From Odoribacter sp. AF15-53 (GTDB lineage: Bacteria; Bacteroidota; Bacteroidia; Bacteroidales; Marinifilaceae): 26,365 nucleotides of DNA. Positions 1-7,498 of the stretch are shown one piece after another. The notes under the pieces were generated by a model. The model was given only the letters and a program-made list of their open reading frames with translations. It did no database searches and had not been told where the DNA came from. A program made the position numbers and the translations under genes. Within the stretch, counting starts at the first letter, position 1. Every line of letters starts with the position of its first letter. The stretch spans positions 1 through 26,365 of the forward strand of contig NZ_QUHC01000022.1 in the NCBI RefSeq assembly GCF_003479425.1, written 5' to 3'.

Positions 1-33
1 CAATTTTCACCGAGCGAGTACGTGGAATTGTAA
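1..33 (+). CDS. Possible 3' end of a plus-strand gene (partial, AraC-like?)
   Basis: The first frame reads ten sense codons (ending SPSEYVEL) and then TAA at 31-33. The ending resembles the C-terminus of AraC-family regulators, where an xSPxEYR-type motif closes the second helix-turn-helix. A T-rich hairpin at 58-92 lies just downstream, where a terminator for such a gene would be. Only about 10 residues are visible, so the assignment is a guess from a short motif and gene position. Confidence 0.25.
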   Translation, partial: QFSPSEYVEL

Positions 34-57
34 AAGGAAGCACTTCAAAAAACAAAC

Positions 58-92
58 AGCCCTTGAAAGTAAATCAAAAACTTTCAAGGGCT
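58..92 (-). terminator. Intrinsic terminator ending the SusCD/thioredoxin operon, probably bidirectional
   Basis: A perfect 13-bp stem (58-70 with 80-92) encloses a 9-nt loop. On the minus strand the stem is followed by a T-rich stretch (complement of 41-57), and on the plus strand by atttccttt. It lies 28 nt past the stop of the last gene of the minus-strand operon and 25 nt past the possible plus-strand gene ending at 33, so it can serve both. Confidence 0.85.
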
Positions 93-119
93 ATTTCCTT
101 TGTAACTCCGTCTACACGG

Positions 120-1238
120 TTATTCTCCAAATTGTTCTGCAACCTTCTCCATCAACAATTCTCCCCGCAATTTAGTCGCGATAATTTTCCCCTCCTTGTC
201 GATCAACAACATGGCTGGAACTCCGCTCACGTTATACAATTTTGCTACCGGACAATCCCATCCCTGCAAGGAAGAAACGTGTACCCAATTCAAATCGTAT
301 TTCTCGATCGCGTTTGTCCAATTATCTTTTTTATCATCCAACGACACGCTCAGGATTTCGAACCCTTTATCATGATATTTATCATACACCTTTTTCACGT
401 TAGGAACTTCACGCAAACAGGGGCCACACCAAGACGCCCAGAAATCGAGTAAAACATATTTCCCCCGGAAATCGGCCAAAGAAACATTCTTTCCATCCGG
501 AGCCTGCAAGGTAAAATCGGGGGCAACATTACCGAGTGACGTTTTTTTAATATTGTCAATCGTTGCCTTCAATTTACGTCCCAGATAAGCATTTTTGATG
601 CGCGGGGTCAAACCGTCGTACATTCTTTCAACTTCTGCCAGATCTTTATTCTTCACAACAAAATTATTAATAATCAAAGCACTGGCATGACAATCAGGAT
701 AGTTCGTCACCAAGCTATCAATAGTCTTCTCCGTTTTCGCTTTCATGGCAATATATATCTGCGCCAAAGAGTCCACCATTCCGGAGTTTTCCTTTCCCTC
801 TTTACCCATGAAAGAGAGACCCAACATGATCATCATTTCATCTCGTTGCGCTAACAGAACCGTTTTAAAAATATCCTGTTCTACACTTCCCGATATTTCT
901 ATTTTAACACTCTCCTTCTCTTTCCCTCTTACCGTTTTTTTAACGTTTTCGCATTTCACTTGAATGGGTACGGAATCTAAAATAACGATATTTGTACTTC
1001 CGTCAATTTGCAGGATGCGTTCATCCACGTCTCCCAATGGCTTTTGCATTTTAAAAACACCGTTCGCCACGATAGCGGAATCCAATACTTCATATTGTTT
1101 GTTTCCCAGATCCTTTTTTAGATAGATCACTTTTCCGTCTCCACCTTTCCACTCTCCCTGAATGGTATACGTTGTCTCCTGTTTGGCACAACCCACGAAC
1201 AACAAACCCATCAATAATCCACTGACAATTTTTCTCAT
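120..1238 (-). CDS. TlpA-like thiol-disulfide oxidoreductase lipoprotein (DUF4369-like + AhpC/TSA)
   Basis: A 372-residue predicted lipoprotein. Its signal peptide ends in LLFVGC with lipidated Cys17; Phe at -3 of the lipobox is slightly unusual. Residues about 24-125 resemble the beta-rich DUF4369 domain found before thioredoxin domains in Bacteroidota. A helical linker follows. Residues about 237-370 are a TlpA/AhpC-TSA thioredoxin fold, with APDFTL at its start, the redox motif WCGPC at 270-274 and a cis-proline in SGVPAM. By family knowledge such proteins reduce or exchange disulfides in the periplasm, but the partner is unknown. This is the last gene of the minus-strand operon, 46 nt after its upstream neighbour, and a strong terminator follows. 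The ATG at 1238 gives a good signal peptide. The fold is near certain; the substrate cannot be read from the sequence. Confidence 0.9.
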   Translation of the reverse strand: MRKIVSGLLMGLLFVGCAKQETTYTIQGEWKGGDGKVIYLKKDLGNKQYEVLDSAIVANGVFKMQKPLGDVDERILQIDGSTNIVILDSVPIQVKCENVKKTVRGKEKESVKIEISGSVEQDIFKTVLLAQRDEMMIMLGLSFMGKEGKENSGMVDSLAQIYIAMKAKTEKTIDSLVTNYPDCHASALIINNFVVKNKDLAEVERMYDGLTPRIKNAYLGRKLKATIDNIKKTSLGNVAPDFTLQAPDGKNVSLADFRGKYVLLDFWASWCGPCLREVPNVKKVYDKYHDKGFEILSVSLDDKKDNWTNAIEKYDLNWVHVSSLQGWDCPVAKLYNVSGVPAMLLIDKEGKIIATKLRGELLMEKVAEQFGE

Positions 1239-1284
1239 ACTCTCGAAATTATTTTAACATTTTTAAATCAGGTATCATTTATAT

Positions 1285-2526
1285 CTATTTCGACTCCTTT
1301 AAAAACTTCTCGAACTCTTTGGCTCTCTCGGCCTTCAGCTTATCGTCCATCTTCTTAAACTCCTTCGCTTTTTTATTATCCCCAAGTTTAGCATACAAGA
1401 CAGAGAGAGTTCCATAATAATTAGTTTTCATTCTACTCGTGTTCTTGTCTTCCTCTCCCTGCAATTCTTCTATCAAAGCCAAGTATTTCTTCAGGATAGC
1501 TTTATCCGGACAATAGGCGACAAGATATTGAACCGTCTTTTCCAAGTAACTGTCAGAATATCCCAAGGCCTTGATTCCTCGATAAACCATTTGGTTGGCA
1601 TATACTTCATCCCATTTTTGAGCCAACTCCAATTCATAAATCTTTATTTTGGCCCGACAGGTTTCCGCCCGTTTCAGGTTTCCGCGGTTAATCAACCGTA
1701 ACAGGGTATCCATTTTTCCGGTCTCTTCAACCAAACGCAACGGGGTTTCATTTTTGTCAAATTTAATCTCGACCAATTGATCCACGGCTTTATCTAAGGC
1801 CCAGCTCAATTGTCTTTCTACTTGGTAACGATCAAATTTCACTTTATTAGCCAAACGATCTATGTTAAAAATCACGTAGTCAAACTGAGGAGAATAAGGG
1901 TCTTTAATAAAAGCTCCCACGAAATCCCAAATTTCTTTTTCCTGCAATTTTTCCAAGGGCATCGTTTTCATATACTCAAGCACAATCTTCTCTATGTCAT
2001 CTTTTAAAAAGGCCCCTTCCAAAGCCGCGACATATTCTTTCAGGAACGCGAGATCACGCTCTCCTGCCGCGTATCTATCCCGGCAAGCAAACAGGCTTTT
2101 CCCTTCTTTCCCGGCTTTCATCCCGGCAATCAAAACTTCAGCTTCCTGGAAACCGGCCATTTGATGCATCACTTTTCCCTCCTTGTTAATCAATAATAGC
2201 GTCGGGAAACCGATGATATTGGATTTATAATGCTTGTACAACTCTTTTCCCTCTCCTTTTTCCATGTCATATTTGACGTTGATGAAATTCGCGTTAAAGA
2301 AATCACCCACATCTTTACGCGTAAAGATGTCTTTTGCCAACGCTTTACACGGACCGCACCAACTGGTATAACAATCCATGAAAATATATTTGTCCTGCTC
2401 CTGGGCCGCTTTTAAAACATTTTCCCATTTTTCACCCTCAATGAAACGTATCCCGTTTTCAGCCTCCTGCCCGAACGAGCACAGGGCTATACACAAAAAT
2501 TGTATTACAAATCCTATCTTTTTCAT
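1285..2526 (-). CDS. Secreted thioredoxin-family protein with long helical C-terminal tail
   Basis: I place the start at the ATG at 2526 (MKKIGF, 413 residues), because the ATG 15 nt upstream adds five residues before the positively charged signal-peptide start. The signal peptide ends near SFGQ (residue 20). A thioredoxin domain covers about residues 22-145: WENVLKAAQEQ (residues 34-44) leads into TSWCGPCK with Cys57 and Cys60, and IGFPTLLLIN carries the cis-proline. This is the DUF255/thioredoxin_7-like layout common in Bacteroidota. The remaining roughly 270 residues are charged and helical, with no family I recognise. The last 49 residues closely resemble the end of the thioredoxin-less protein at 5436-6392 (NYY, LYxLxGD, FKKM and KAE elements). 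Likely role: disulfide reduction or exchange in the periplasm, with the tail as an interaction module. The genes on both sides are 26 and 46 nt away, so co-transcription is very likely. Confidence 0.88.
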   Translation of the reverse strand: MKKIGFVIQFLCIALCSFGQEAENGIRFIEGEKWENVLKAAQEQDKYIFMDCYTSWCGPCKALAKDIFTRKDVGDFFNANFINVKYDMEKGEGKELYKHYKSNIIGFPTLLLINKEGKVMHQMAGFQEAEVLIAGMKAGKEGKSLFACRDRYAAGERDLAFLKEYVAALEGAFLKDDIEKIVLEYMKTMPLEKLQEKEIWDFVGAFIKDPYSPQFDYVIFNIDRLANKVKFDRYQVERQLSWALDKAVDQLVEIKFDKNETPLRLVEETGKMDTLLRLINRGNLKRAETCRAKIKIYELELAQKWDEVYANQMVYRGIKALGYSDSYLEKTVQYLVAYCPDKAILKKYLALIEELQGEEDKNTSRMKTNYYGTLSVLYAKLGDNKKAKEFKKMDDKLKAERAKEFEKFLKESK

Positions 2527-2552
2527 AACCAATCTAATCACAAAATATGATC

Positions 2553-3959
2553 CTATTTTAATTCATCCAATTTTGCCTGACAAGCTTTCACGTCATCTTC
2601 TTCAACCCCGGCGGCGGAGCTTCCGTCTTTCAATCCCAAAGCCAGTACTTCTATCGCCTGCTCTTTTTTGTCCAAGGCTAACAATTTATCGGCCACGTAT
2701 GCCGCAGTCTTTGCCGAAGGACTTAACTGATGTAAAAATACGTACCACCCGGCAACCCGATCCTTATATGCAGCATCTTTATCTCCTTCAAATATTTCCT
2801 CGTAACGCTCCACGTTCTCGATCATACTGGTCGAGATGTAATAATCGTCAATACTTGAAAAAGCAAACATCATCGCTCTCATTCTTTTCGCAGCCTCGTA
2901 CTCCTCGTCATTCCCACTTTCTTTTGCCGCTTTCAACCTAGCATCTATCGCCTCACGCATGGCTGCTTTTTCCTTGTAAGTTTCGTCATAATTTTTCCGA
3001 AGTGCCGCCATGTAATCAATAAAAGTACGATTAAATTTATCCAGTTTCTTTTTAGCCGAATAATAGTTTAAACGCGACAACTCGGAAGGGATATAGATAT
3101 TTCCCCCTCCCAACGAGGCCGCAGTAGCACTCTCCTTGGCACCAATCGCTTTAAACAAACGATCTTTCATGGCCAGAACTTCCTCGAAATACTCCTCCTG
3201 ATCAGCTCGTGCCGTCTTTTGCAAGCAAGCGCTCAGGAAACTGCAAACAGCTTTATTCACGGCAGTAGAATGTTTCTTGTCCTTCGTCGGGTTGGCAGCC
3301 TCTTTACAAGCCGCTTCTACCAACCGATTGGCTAATTTCCGGTCAAAAACCGTGATTTTAGCGATGCGCAGGACATTGATTGAATCCAGTAATTGACTGT
3401 CATCCACCAGAGCGAAATAATCAAGCAACACATCACTACAATCCAAGCCGGATTTATCTTTCACGATGAAATACTGGTTCAAAAATTCCTTGTCCCGATT
3501 CCCCTCTTCATATTTCTTCGTGTATCTTTTCAATTCCGGTAGCGCAGCAAATGCTTCCACGGCTTTTTCACCCTCCTTTATAAACATGTTCTCGGATTTT
3601 CCACCCAAGAATCGGTAAACCAGTTCCCCGTCTCCATTGACAAAGAGGAAAGTGGGATAAGCAGATACACCGAATGATTTCGCAACCATTTTTCCATCTT
3701 CACTCTTTTCCGCATCCAGTTGTAAATTCAAGAAATGAGAATTATAATATTCTCCCACCTTAGGTAACGGGAAAATATTATCCGCCATATGCTTACAAGG
3801 TCCGCACCAAGAGGTATATATATCTATAAATACCAACTTGTTTTGTTCTTTTGCCATTTTCAGCACTTCAGCATAACGCTCTTTCCGGAATTCTATTCCT
3901 TGTGAAAACACGTTCAAACTAGCTATTAAAATCGACAATAATAATATTAATCTTTTCAT
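2553..3959 (-). CDS. Secreted thioredoxin-family protein, long form
   Basis: A 468-residue protein with a clear signal peptide (MKRLILLLSILIASLNVFSQ). The thioredoxin domain covers about residues 21-145, with YTSWCGPCKHM (Cys52, Cys55) and a cis-proline in SAYPTFLFVN. The N-terminal layout (xVLKMAKEQNKLVFIDIYTS, then CGPC) parallels the next gene, so the two are probably paralogues. The other 320 or so residues are charged, helical and probably repeat-like, with alternating K/E/A-rich helices and two aspartate-rich turns; I recognise no named domain. The gene starts 7 nt after its upstream neighbour's stop, which implies translational coupling with the C25-like peptidase gene. Likely periplasmic disulfide reductase or exchange protein; the target is unknown. 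Confidence 0.88.
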   Translation of the reverse strand: MKRLILLLSILIASLNVFSQGIEFRKERYAEVLKMAKEQNKLVFIDIYTSWCGPCKHMADNIFPLPKVGEYYNSHFLNLQLDAEKSEDGKMVAKSFGVSAYPTFLFVNGDGELVYRFLGGKSENMFIKEGEKAVEAFAALPELKRYTKKYEEGNRDKEFLNQYFIVKDKSGLDCSDVLLDYFALVDDSQLLDSINVLRIAKITVFDRKLANRLVEAACKEAANPTKDKKHSTAVNKAVCSFLSACLQKTARADQEEYFEEVLAMKDRLFKAIGAKESATAASLGGGNIYIPSELSRLNYYSAKKKLDKFNRTFIDYMAALRKNYDETYKEKAAMREAIDARLKAAKESGNDEEYEAAKRMRAMMFAFSSIDDYYISTSMIENVERYEEIFEGDKDAAYKDRVAGWYVFLHQLSPSAKTAAYVADKLLALDKKEQAIEVLALGLKDGSSAAGVEEDDVKACQAKLDELK

Positions 3960-3966
3960 TTCGTTA

Positions 3967-5421
3967 TTAATTTATATCTAACACTATTGTATATTTTTTA
4001 TTCTTCTCAAAATCACAATTATAAAGTAACAGGAAATCCTCTGCCACGGCAATATCCCATTCCTGTCCTTCAGCCAGACGCGGATTGTTTACACGTTTCG
4101 GGAAATAATAAGCAAACGGTATATCCGTCACGTGTTCTTGTTTCAATTTTCCTCCCTTCATCAATGCCCCGTCAAAATATTCATTGGTTGTAATCGTCAC
4201 GAAGCATTGTTTCCCTTTCACCTTAAAATCCACCTTGTATCCTAACGGTTCGGGATTTCGCAGTTTCACATCCCAAGCCGGATCGCCATACAAGACAACA
4301 ACATCCCGGTCATGCACGAAGCCTTTCTGGTCTTTTGTAGGGACGCTCCCCGTGGCCTGCTTGAAAATTTTCGTAAATTCAGCATCCTCGCCGAAATCCC
4401 CCGCGTAGAACGGGTAATCAACCCCCAACATTTCCGGGTACCAGCTAAATTCGGTATGTAACATGTCCTGCTGATTCAAGTAAATCGCCTGCGCCAACGT
4501 CAAACGTCCCGCGTTAGCGGTCCAGTATTTCAAACCTCCCCAACCATTACGGCCATACCAGGTAGTTACCACGTACCCCACCATCGAAGTGGCATCCATA
4601 CCGCTCAACCACCCCACGGCCATGCTGTTCGGATCGTTATCAATATTCCCGATGAGACAATTCCCCGCGGCGAAATACACCCGCGGATGTGACGTCCCGT
4701 TCAGGTATTCCCGTGTCATGAAATCGGCATACAACCGCCCGGCATCCGCTTTCAGGTTACCCACCGAAAAGGGCATTTCCAGATTATGTTCCGTCGCATG
4801 GGAAGAAGTCACCAGCAAATCGGGATCCAACTCTTTATACTTCTCCACCCATTTATCTAAAATATTCCATTTATTCGTCTGATAATGTCGAGTCTTTTCC
4901 AACGTCTCATTCTTTTCTCCCCACCAACCGGGACCATTACTCCCGTCATTCATAAAAGCGAAACGGGTAAAATATTTCCCGTCGCTCATCTCGCCAGTCG
5001 TGTTCAACGCCGTACGAATCAAGAAAGGTTCACGACTCCTGTCCACCAACTTCATGGCGTCGTCAGCCGAAAACCCCGTGATGATCCCCCACAAATAATC
5101 AGCGTAAATATCTTTATCCAACCGACGACTCAACCGATGGCCTTCCATCACGTACTCCCGGTTCAAAAATTCCGGTTTTTCCACGAATGCCACGAAACGA
5201 GGACGCAGTTGACGCAAAGGCTCCTGCAACTCGCTGATATTTTCCCGGTAAAACACCACTTCCGCCTTGTGTTTTTTTACCAGAGCCTCCACGACCTTCA
5301 TCCAGGCCGCATCCGATTTCACTGCCTCGGAAGCGGCTACCACGTATCCATCTTTCCCTCGTGCCCAACCGGTTATCGAAAAGATGAAAGAAACAATTAA
5401 AAATAGATATATTCTCTTCAT
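3967..5421 (-). CDS. Probable secreted clan CD cysteine peptidase (gingipain/C25-like)
   Basis: I take the ATG at 5421 (484 residues, MKRIYLFLIV), preceded by GGGAG. An ATG at 5433 would add MAGS and lies 2 nt past the previous stop. A signal peptide runs to about residue 20. Three features fit the caspase-like fold of family C25: a strand followed by SSHATEHN (His208, His212), a strand followed by FAAGNCLIGN (Cys255), and VVLYGDPAW near the end, where C25 proteins carry a GDP motif. The stretch IYADYLWGIITGFSADDA matches the position of the yyG...GR element upstream of the catalytic core. The C-terminal 110 residues look like a beta-sandwich. No C-terminal type IX secretion signal is obvious. 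The assignment comes from motif order, not alignment. If it is active, expect cleavage of proteins or peptides at the envelope. A substrate-binding homologue without activity is the main alternative. Confidence 0.6.
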   Translation of the reverse strand: MKRIYLFLIVSFIFSITGWARGKDGYVVAASEAVKSDAAWMKVVEALVKKHKAEVVFYRENISELQEPLRQLRPRFVAFVEKPEFLNREYVMEGHRLSRRLDKDIYADYLWGIITGFSADDAMKLVDRSREPFLIRTALNTTGEMSDGKYFTRFAFMNDGSNGPGWWGEKNETLEKTRHYQTNKWNILDKWVEKYKELDPDLLVTSSHATEHNLEMPFSVGNLKADAGRLYADFMTREYLNGTSHPRVYFAAGNCLIGNIDNDPNSMAVGWLSGMDATSMVGYVVTTWYGRNGWGGLKYWTANAGRLTLAQAIYLNQQDMLHTEFSWYPEMLGVDYPFYAGDFGEDAEFTKIFKQATGSVPTKDQKGFVHDRDVVVLYGDPAWDVKLRNPEPLGYKVDFKVKGKQCFVTITTNEYFDGALMKGGKLKQEHVTDIPFAYYFPKRVNNPRLAEGQEWDIAVAEDFLLLYNCDFEKNKKYTIVLDIN

Positions 5422-5435
5422 ACTCCCTGCCATTA

Positions 5436-6392
5436 TTACTTTTCCTTCGTAAATGATTTTATCAGATCACCGTAACGTTCCATCTTTTCCGCCTCGATCT
5501 TATCTCCCATCCGCTTATATTTATTCCCCTGCTCCTCGTCCCCGTACAAGAGATATAACCGCCCCAACACGCTATAATAATTGATAGATCCCGTCTTTTT
5601 CTTCCCGATAAGCCGATTCAAAAGGTCTATACCGGACTTTAAAACCTTCCGGTCAGCTCCCGCATCTGCCAACACGTTCAAAATCCGAATGGCGTAATCC
5701 TCATCCAACGCCTTAAAATTTATCTCGCAAGCCAAACTCAATTTTTCCACCATACCCGCGTAATTTCCCACCACGTAATCCTCGTACACGGCTATTTTCA
5801 ATTGCATGATCTCCTGCCCCAGCAAATCGCCTTTCTGCAATAAATATTTTAAACGAGCTATTTTCAAAGAATCATACCCGGGCATCACGCATTTATTTTC
5901 CACGTAAGCAGGTAAACAACGTTCATCCACCTCTTTACGCAAATTACCACTCAAAACCGACAACACCTCGTAACGTTTGTCAATCTCGTCCGCGTTACTG
6001 ACGCCACTCCGCATTCCCTTCAACAGGCTAAGCAATCTCGCCTCTTTTCCCTCTTTTCCTTCTTTCACCTCCCGATCCCAGCGCATTTTCCGCTGCGCGT
6101 AGATTCCATATTCAAAAGCATTGGAATAGACATCTTCAAAAACGAACCTGTTTATCAGCAAATAAGTGTCTTTGTCTTCCAATTGCACAACCGGACAACG
6201 AGCCATGTACTCCCTCACGATACTATCGGCTTGTGTCCTCTTTTGGGTTTCCCCTAATGCCTTTACATATTCGGTTACAGCTTTCACGTCTCTCTTGTCC
6301 TTTTCATAGACATCCCTTAATTCATCCGTGTTTTGCGCGAAAGCACCAAAACCGTACAAGAGAGAAAACAATATGAACATCCCTTTTCTCAT
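5436..6392 (-). CDS. Secreted helical protein, thioredoxin-less paralogue of the operon's thioredoxin tails
   Basis: A 318-residue protein with a signal peptide cleaved after about FGAFAQ (residue 20). The rest is predicted almost entirely helical, with TPR-like spacing, and no CxxC motif is present. Its last 49 residues (from INYYSVLGRL) align by eye with the C-terminus of the thioredoxin protein at 1285-2526: NYY, then LY..YGD, KYKRMGDK and a terminal KE/SK-rich helix. I therefore read it as the tail module without its redox domain, perhaps a scaffold for its neighbours. The gene ends 14 nt before the C25-like gene's preferred start. It is preceded by a 123-nt gap with a strong stem-loop, so it may be expressed at a different level from susCD. 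The catalytic role, if any, is unknown. Confidence 0.75.
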   Translation of the reverse strand: MRKGMFILFSLLYGFGAFAQNTDELRDVYEKDKRDVKAVTEYVKALGETQKRTQADSIVREYMARCPVVQLEDKDTYLLINRFVFEDVYSNAFEYGIYAQRKMRWDREVKEGKEGKEARLLSLLKGMRSGVSNADEIDKRYEVLSVLSGNLRKEVDERCLPAYVENKCVMPGYDSLKIARLKYLLQKGDLLGQEIMQLKIAVYEDYVVGNYAGMVEKLSLACEINFKALDEDYAIRILNVLADAGADRKVLKSGIDLLNRLIGKKKTGSINYYSVLGRLYLLYGDEEQGNKYKRMGDKIEAEKMERYGDLIKSFTKEK

Positions 6393-6470
6393 ATTCTGAT
6401 TTACATTCCAAAAATTAACAGTGACATCCCGATAAAACCCATCATCTTTTTCCGCAAAACTGCTAGTCGA

Positions 6471-6506
6471 TTCACGCGGGAAGAAACAACGCTCTCCCCA
6501 CGTGAA
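6471..6506 (-). promoter_or_regulatory. Intra-operon RNA stem-loop (14 bp)
   Basis: On the minus strand, 6506-6493 pairs with 6484-6471 over 14 consecutive positions around an 8-nt loop. Two of the pairs are G-U, so the RNA hairpin is complete only in the operon sense; the plus strand would have two C-A mismatches. It starts 9 nt past the stop of the lipoprotein gene and is not followed by a T run. It therefore looks like an mRNA-processing or 3'-stabilising hairpin rather than an intrinsic terminator. Confidence 0.6.
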
Positions 6507-6515
6507 ATCTACTAT

Positions 6516-7475
6516 TTATTTCAGTTTAGAAAAATAATCTCCCTCCACCGGATCTTCCGGACAATTCGCATTCTGCATCGCTTCCAGATCCATCGACAAT
6601 ACCCGTTGTAGGTAAGGAACCAACGCAACCGCCCTTTCCAATATCCGCGGGAATACCTCGAAATTATAATCCAATTCGGTCTTTGTCGTGGTCGTCAGGA
6701 AAGATATATAATCGGCCAAGTCCGTCTGCTTGTCAACAATCTTCACAGTCTCATTCTGAAAAGATGTCGGTAGCGAACGGATATAACCATTCGAACGGAA
6801 CGTGTAAACATTAGGAGAATATTTACCTGCCGGATCATCAGGCCAAGGTGCAAGTATCATAATCGCATCATCCCGCCCGTTAGCTTTCTTCATACGCAAG
6901 TTAAAAAAATCATCCGGTTGCTCGGTTGCCCCTAAATACAAACGCGAAATCAATAAACTCGACAACTCCGCTTTCCACGAGTCCCAGTCTTCATCCGTGA
7001 AATTATTCATTTTATCCCCGACTCCGGATAGGATGATACAATCGCCATTTGGCAAATATTTGTCAACCACCTTTTCCGGGTTATAATCGTAATCATCACA
7101 AAGTGAATCACATAAAAACGTACGCACGAACCAACATCCTTTCACTAAGTCTTTGTCCATTCCCACGAAAATACCGTTCTGTATATGATTGATAATTTTC
7201 CGAATCACTTCCGTGTTCTCCTCTTTTACCGGAGTGTACCATTTATTGAAATAACCGCTCCAATTCGCCACTTGGAAAGCATACGGCTCGAAATCATACA
7301 AATAATACATTCCCCACTCTTCCCAAGTATTATAGATCAACTCATCCACCGAACCCGGTTCTCCTTTTGTCAAACCATATAACGGGCCGGCTAACTCAGG
7401 ATTCACGTCAACGTCTTCGGAACAAGAGATTCCCAAGAATAAGATCATTATTAAATATATTGCAATCTTTTTCAT
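6516..7475 (-). CDS. SusD-associated lipoprotein, degenerate Mx1 (putative zinc metallopeptidase)-like
   Basis: The start is the ATG at 7475 (319 residues). A GTG 24 nt upstream overlaps the susD stop and would spoil the signal peptide. The signal peptide ends in the lipobox LGISC (Cys18), followed by acidic residues, which suits surface export in Bacteroidota. The position right after susD and the arrangement of elements recall the Mx1-type putative zinc-binding metallopeptidases: a W-rich start with MYYLYDFEP, a central segment before a catalytic helix, a DLADYISFL-type helix and a final DLEAMQ. However, where that family has HExxH, this protein has KAELSS (residues 168-173), keeping only the glutamate. 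If related, it has probably become a binding protein. Four cysteines (114, 122, 126, 146) could form disulfides relevant to the thioredoxins downstream. The family link comes from memory and pattern only. Confidence 0.6.
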   Translation of the reverse strand: MKKIAIYLIMILFLGISCSEDVDVNPELAGPLYGLTKGEPGSVDELIYNTWEEWGMYYLYDFEPYAFQVANWSGYFNKWYTPVKEENTEVIRKIINHIQNGIFVGMDKDLVKGCWFVRTFLCDSLCDDYDYNPEKVVDKYLPNGDCIILSGVGDKMNNFTDEDWDSWKAELSSLLISRLYLGATEQPDDFFNLRMKKANGRDDAIMILAPWPDDPAGKYSPNVYTFRSNGYIRSLPTSFQNETVKIVDKQTDLADYISFLTTTTKTELDYNFEVFPRILERAVALVPYLQRVLSMDLEAMQNANCPEDPVEGDYFSKLK

Positions 7476-7498
7476 ACTTCGTAAATTTTTAATTATCA

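Noticed and set aside
120..452. Plus-strand reading frame (63-452) over the start of the window
   Set aside because: It overlaps the TlpA-like gene on the other strand, has no signal or family motif, and runs through the terminator hairpin.
4885..5400. 171-codon plus-strand frame inside the C25-like gene
   Set aside because: It is antisense to a gene with signal peptide and motifs. Its composition is that of a mirrored coding strand and no domain is visible.
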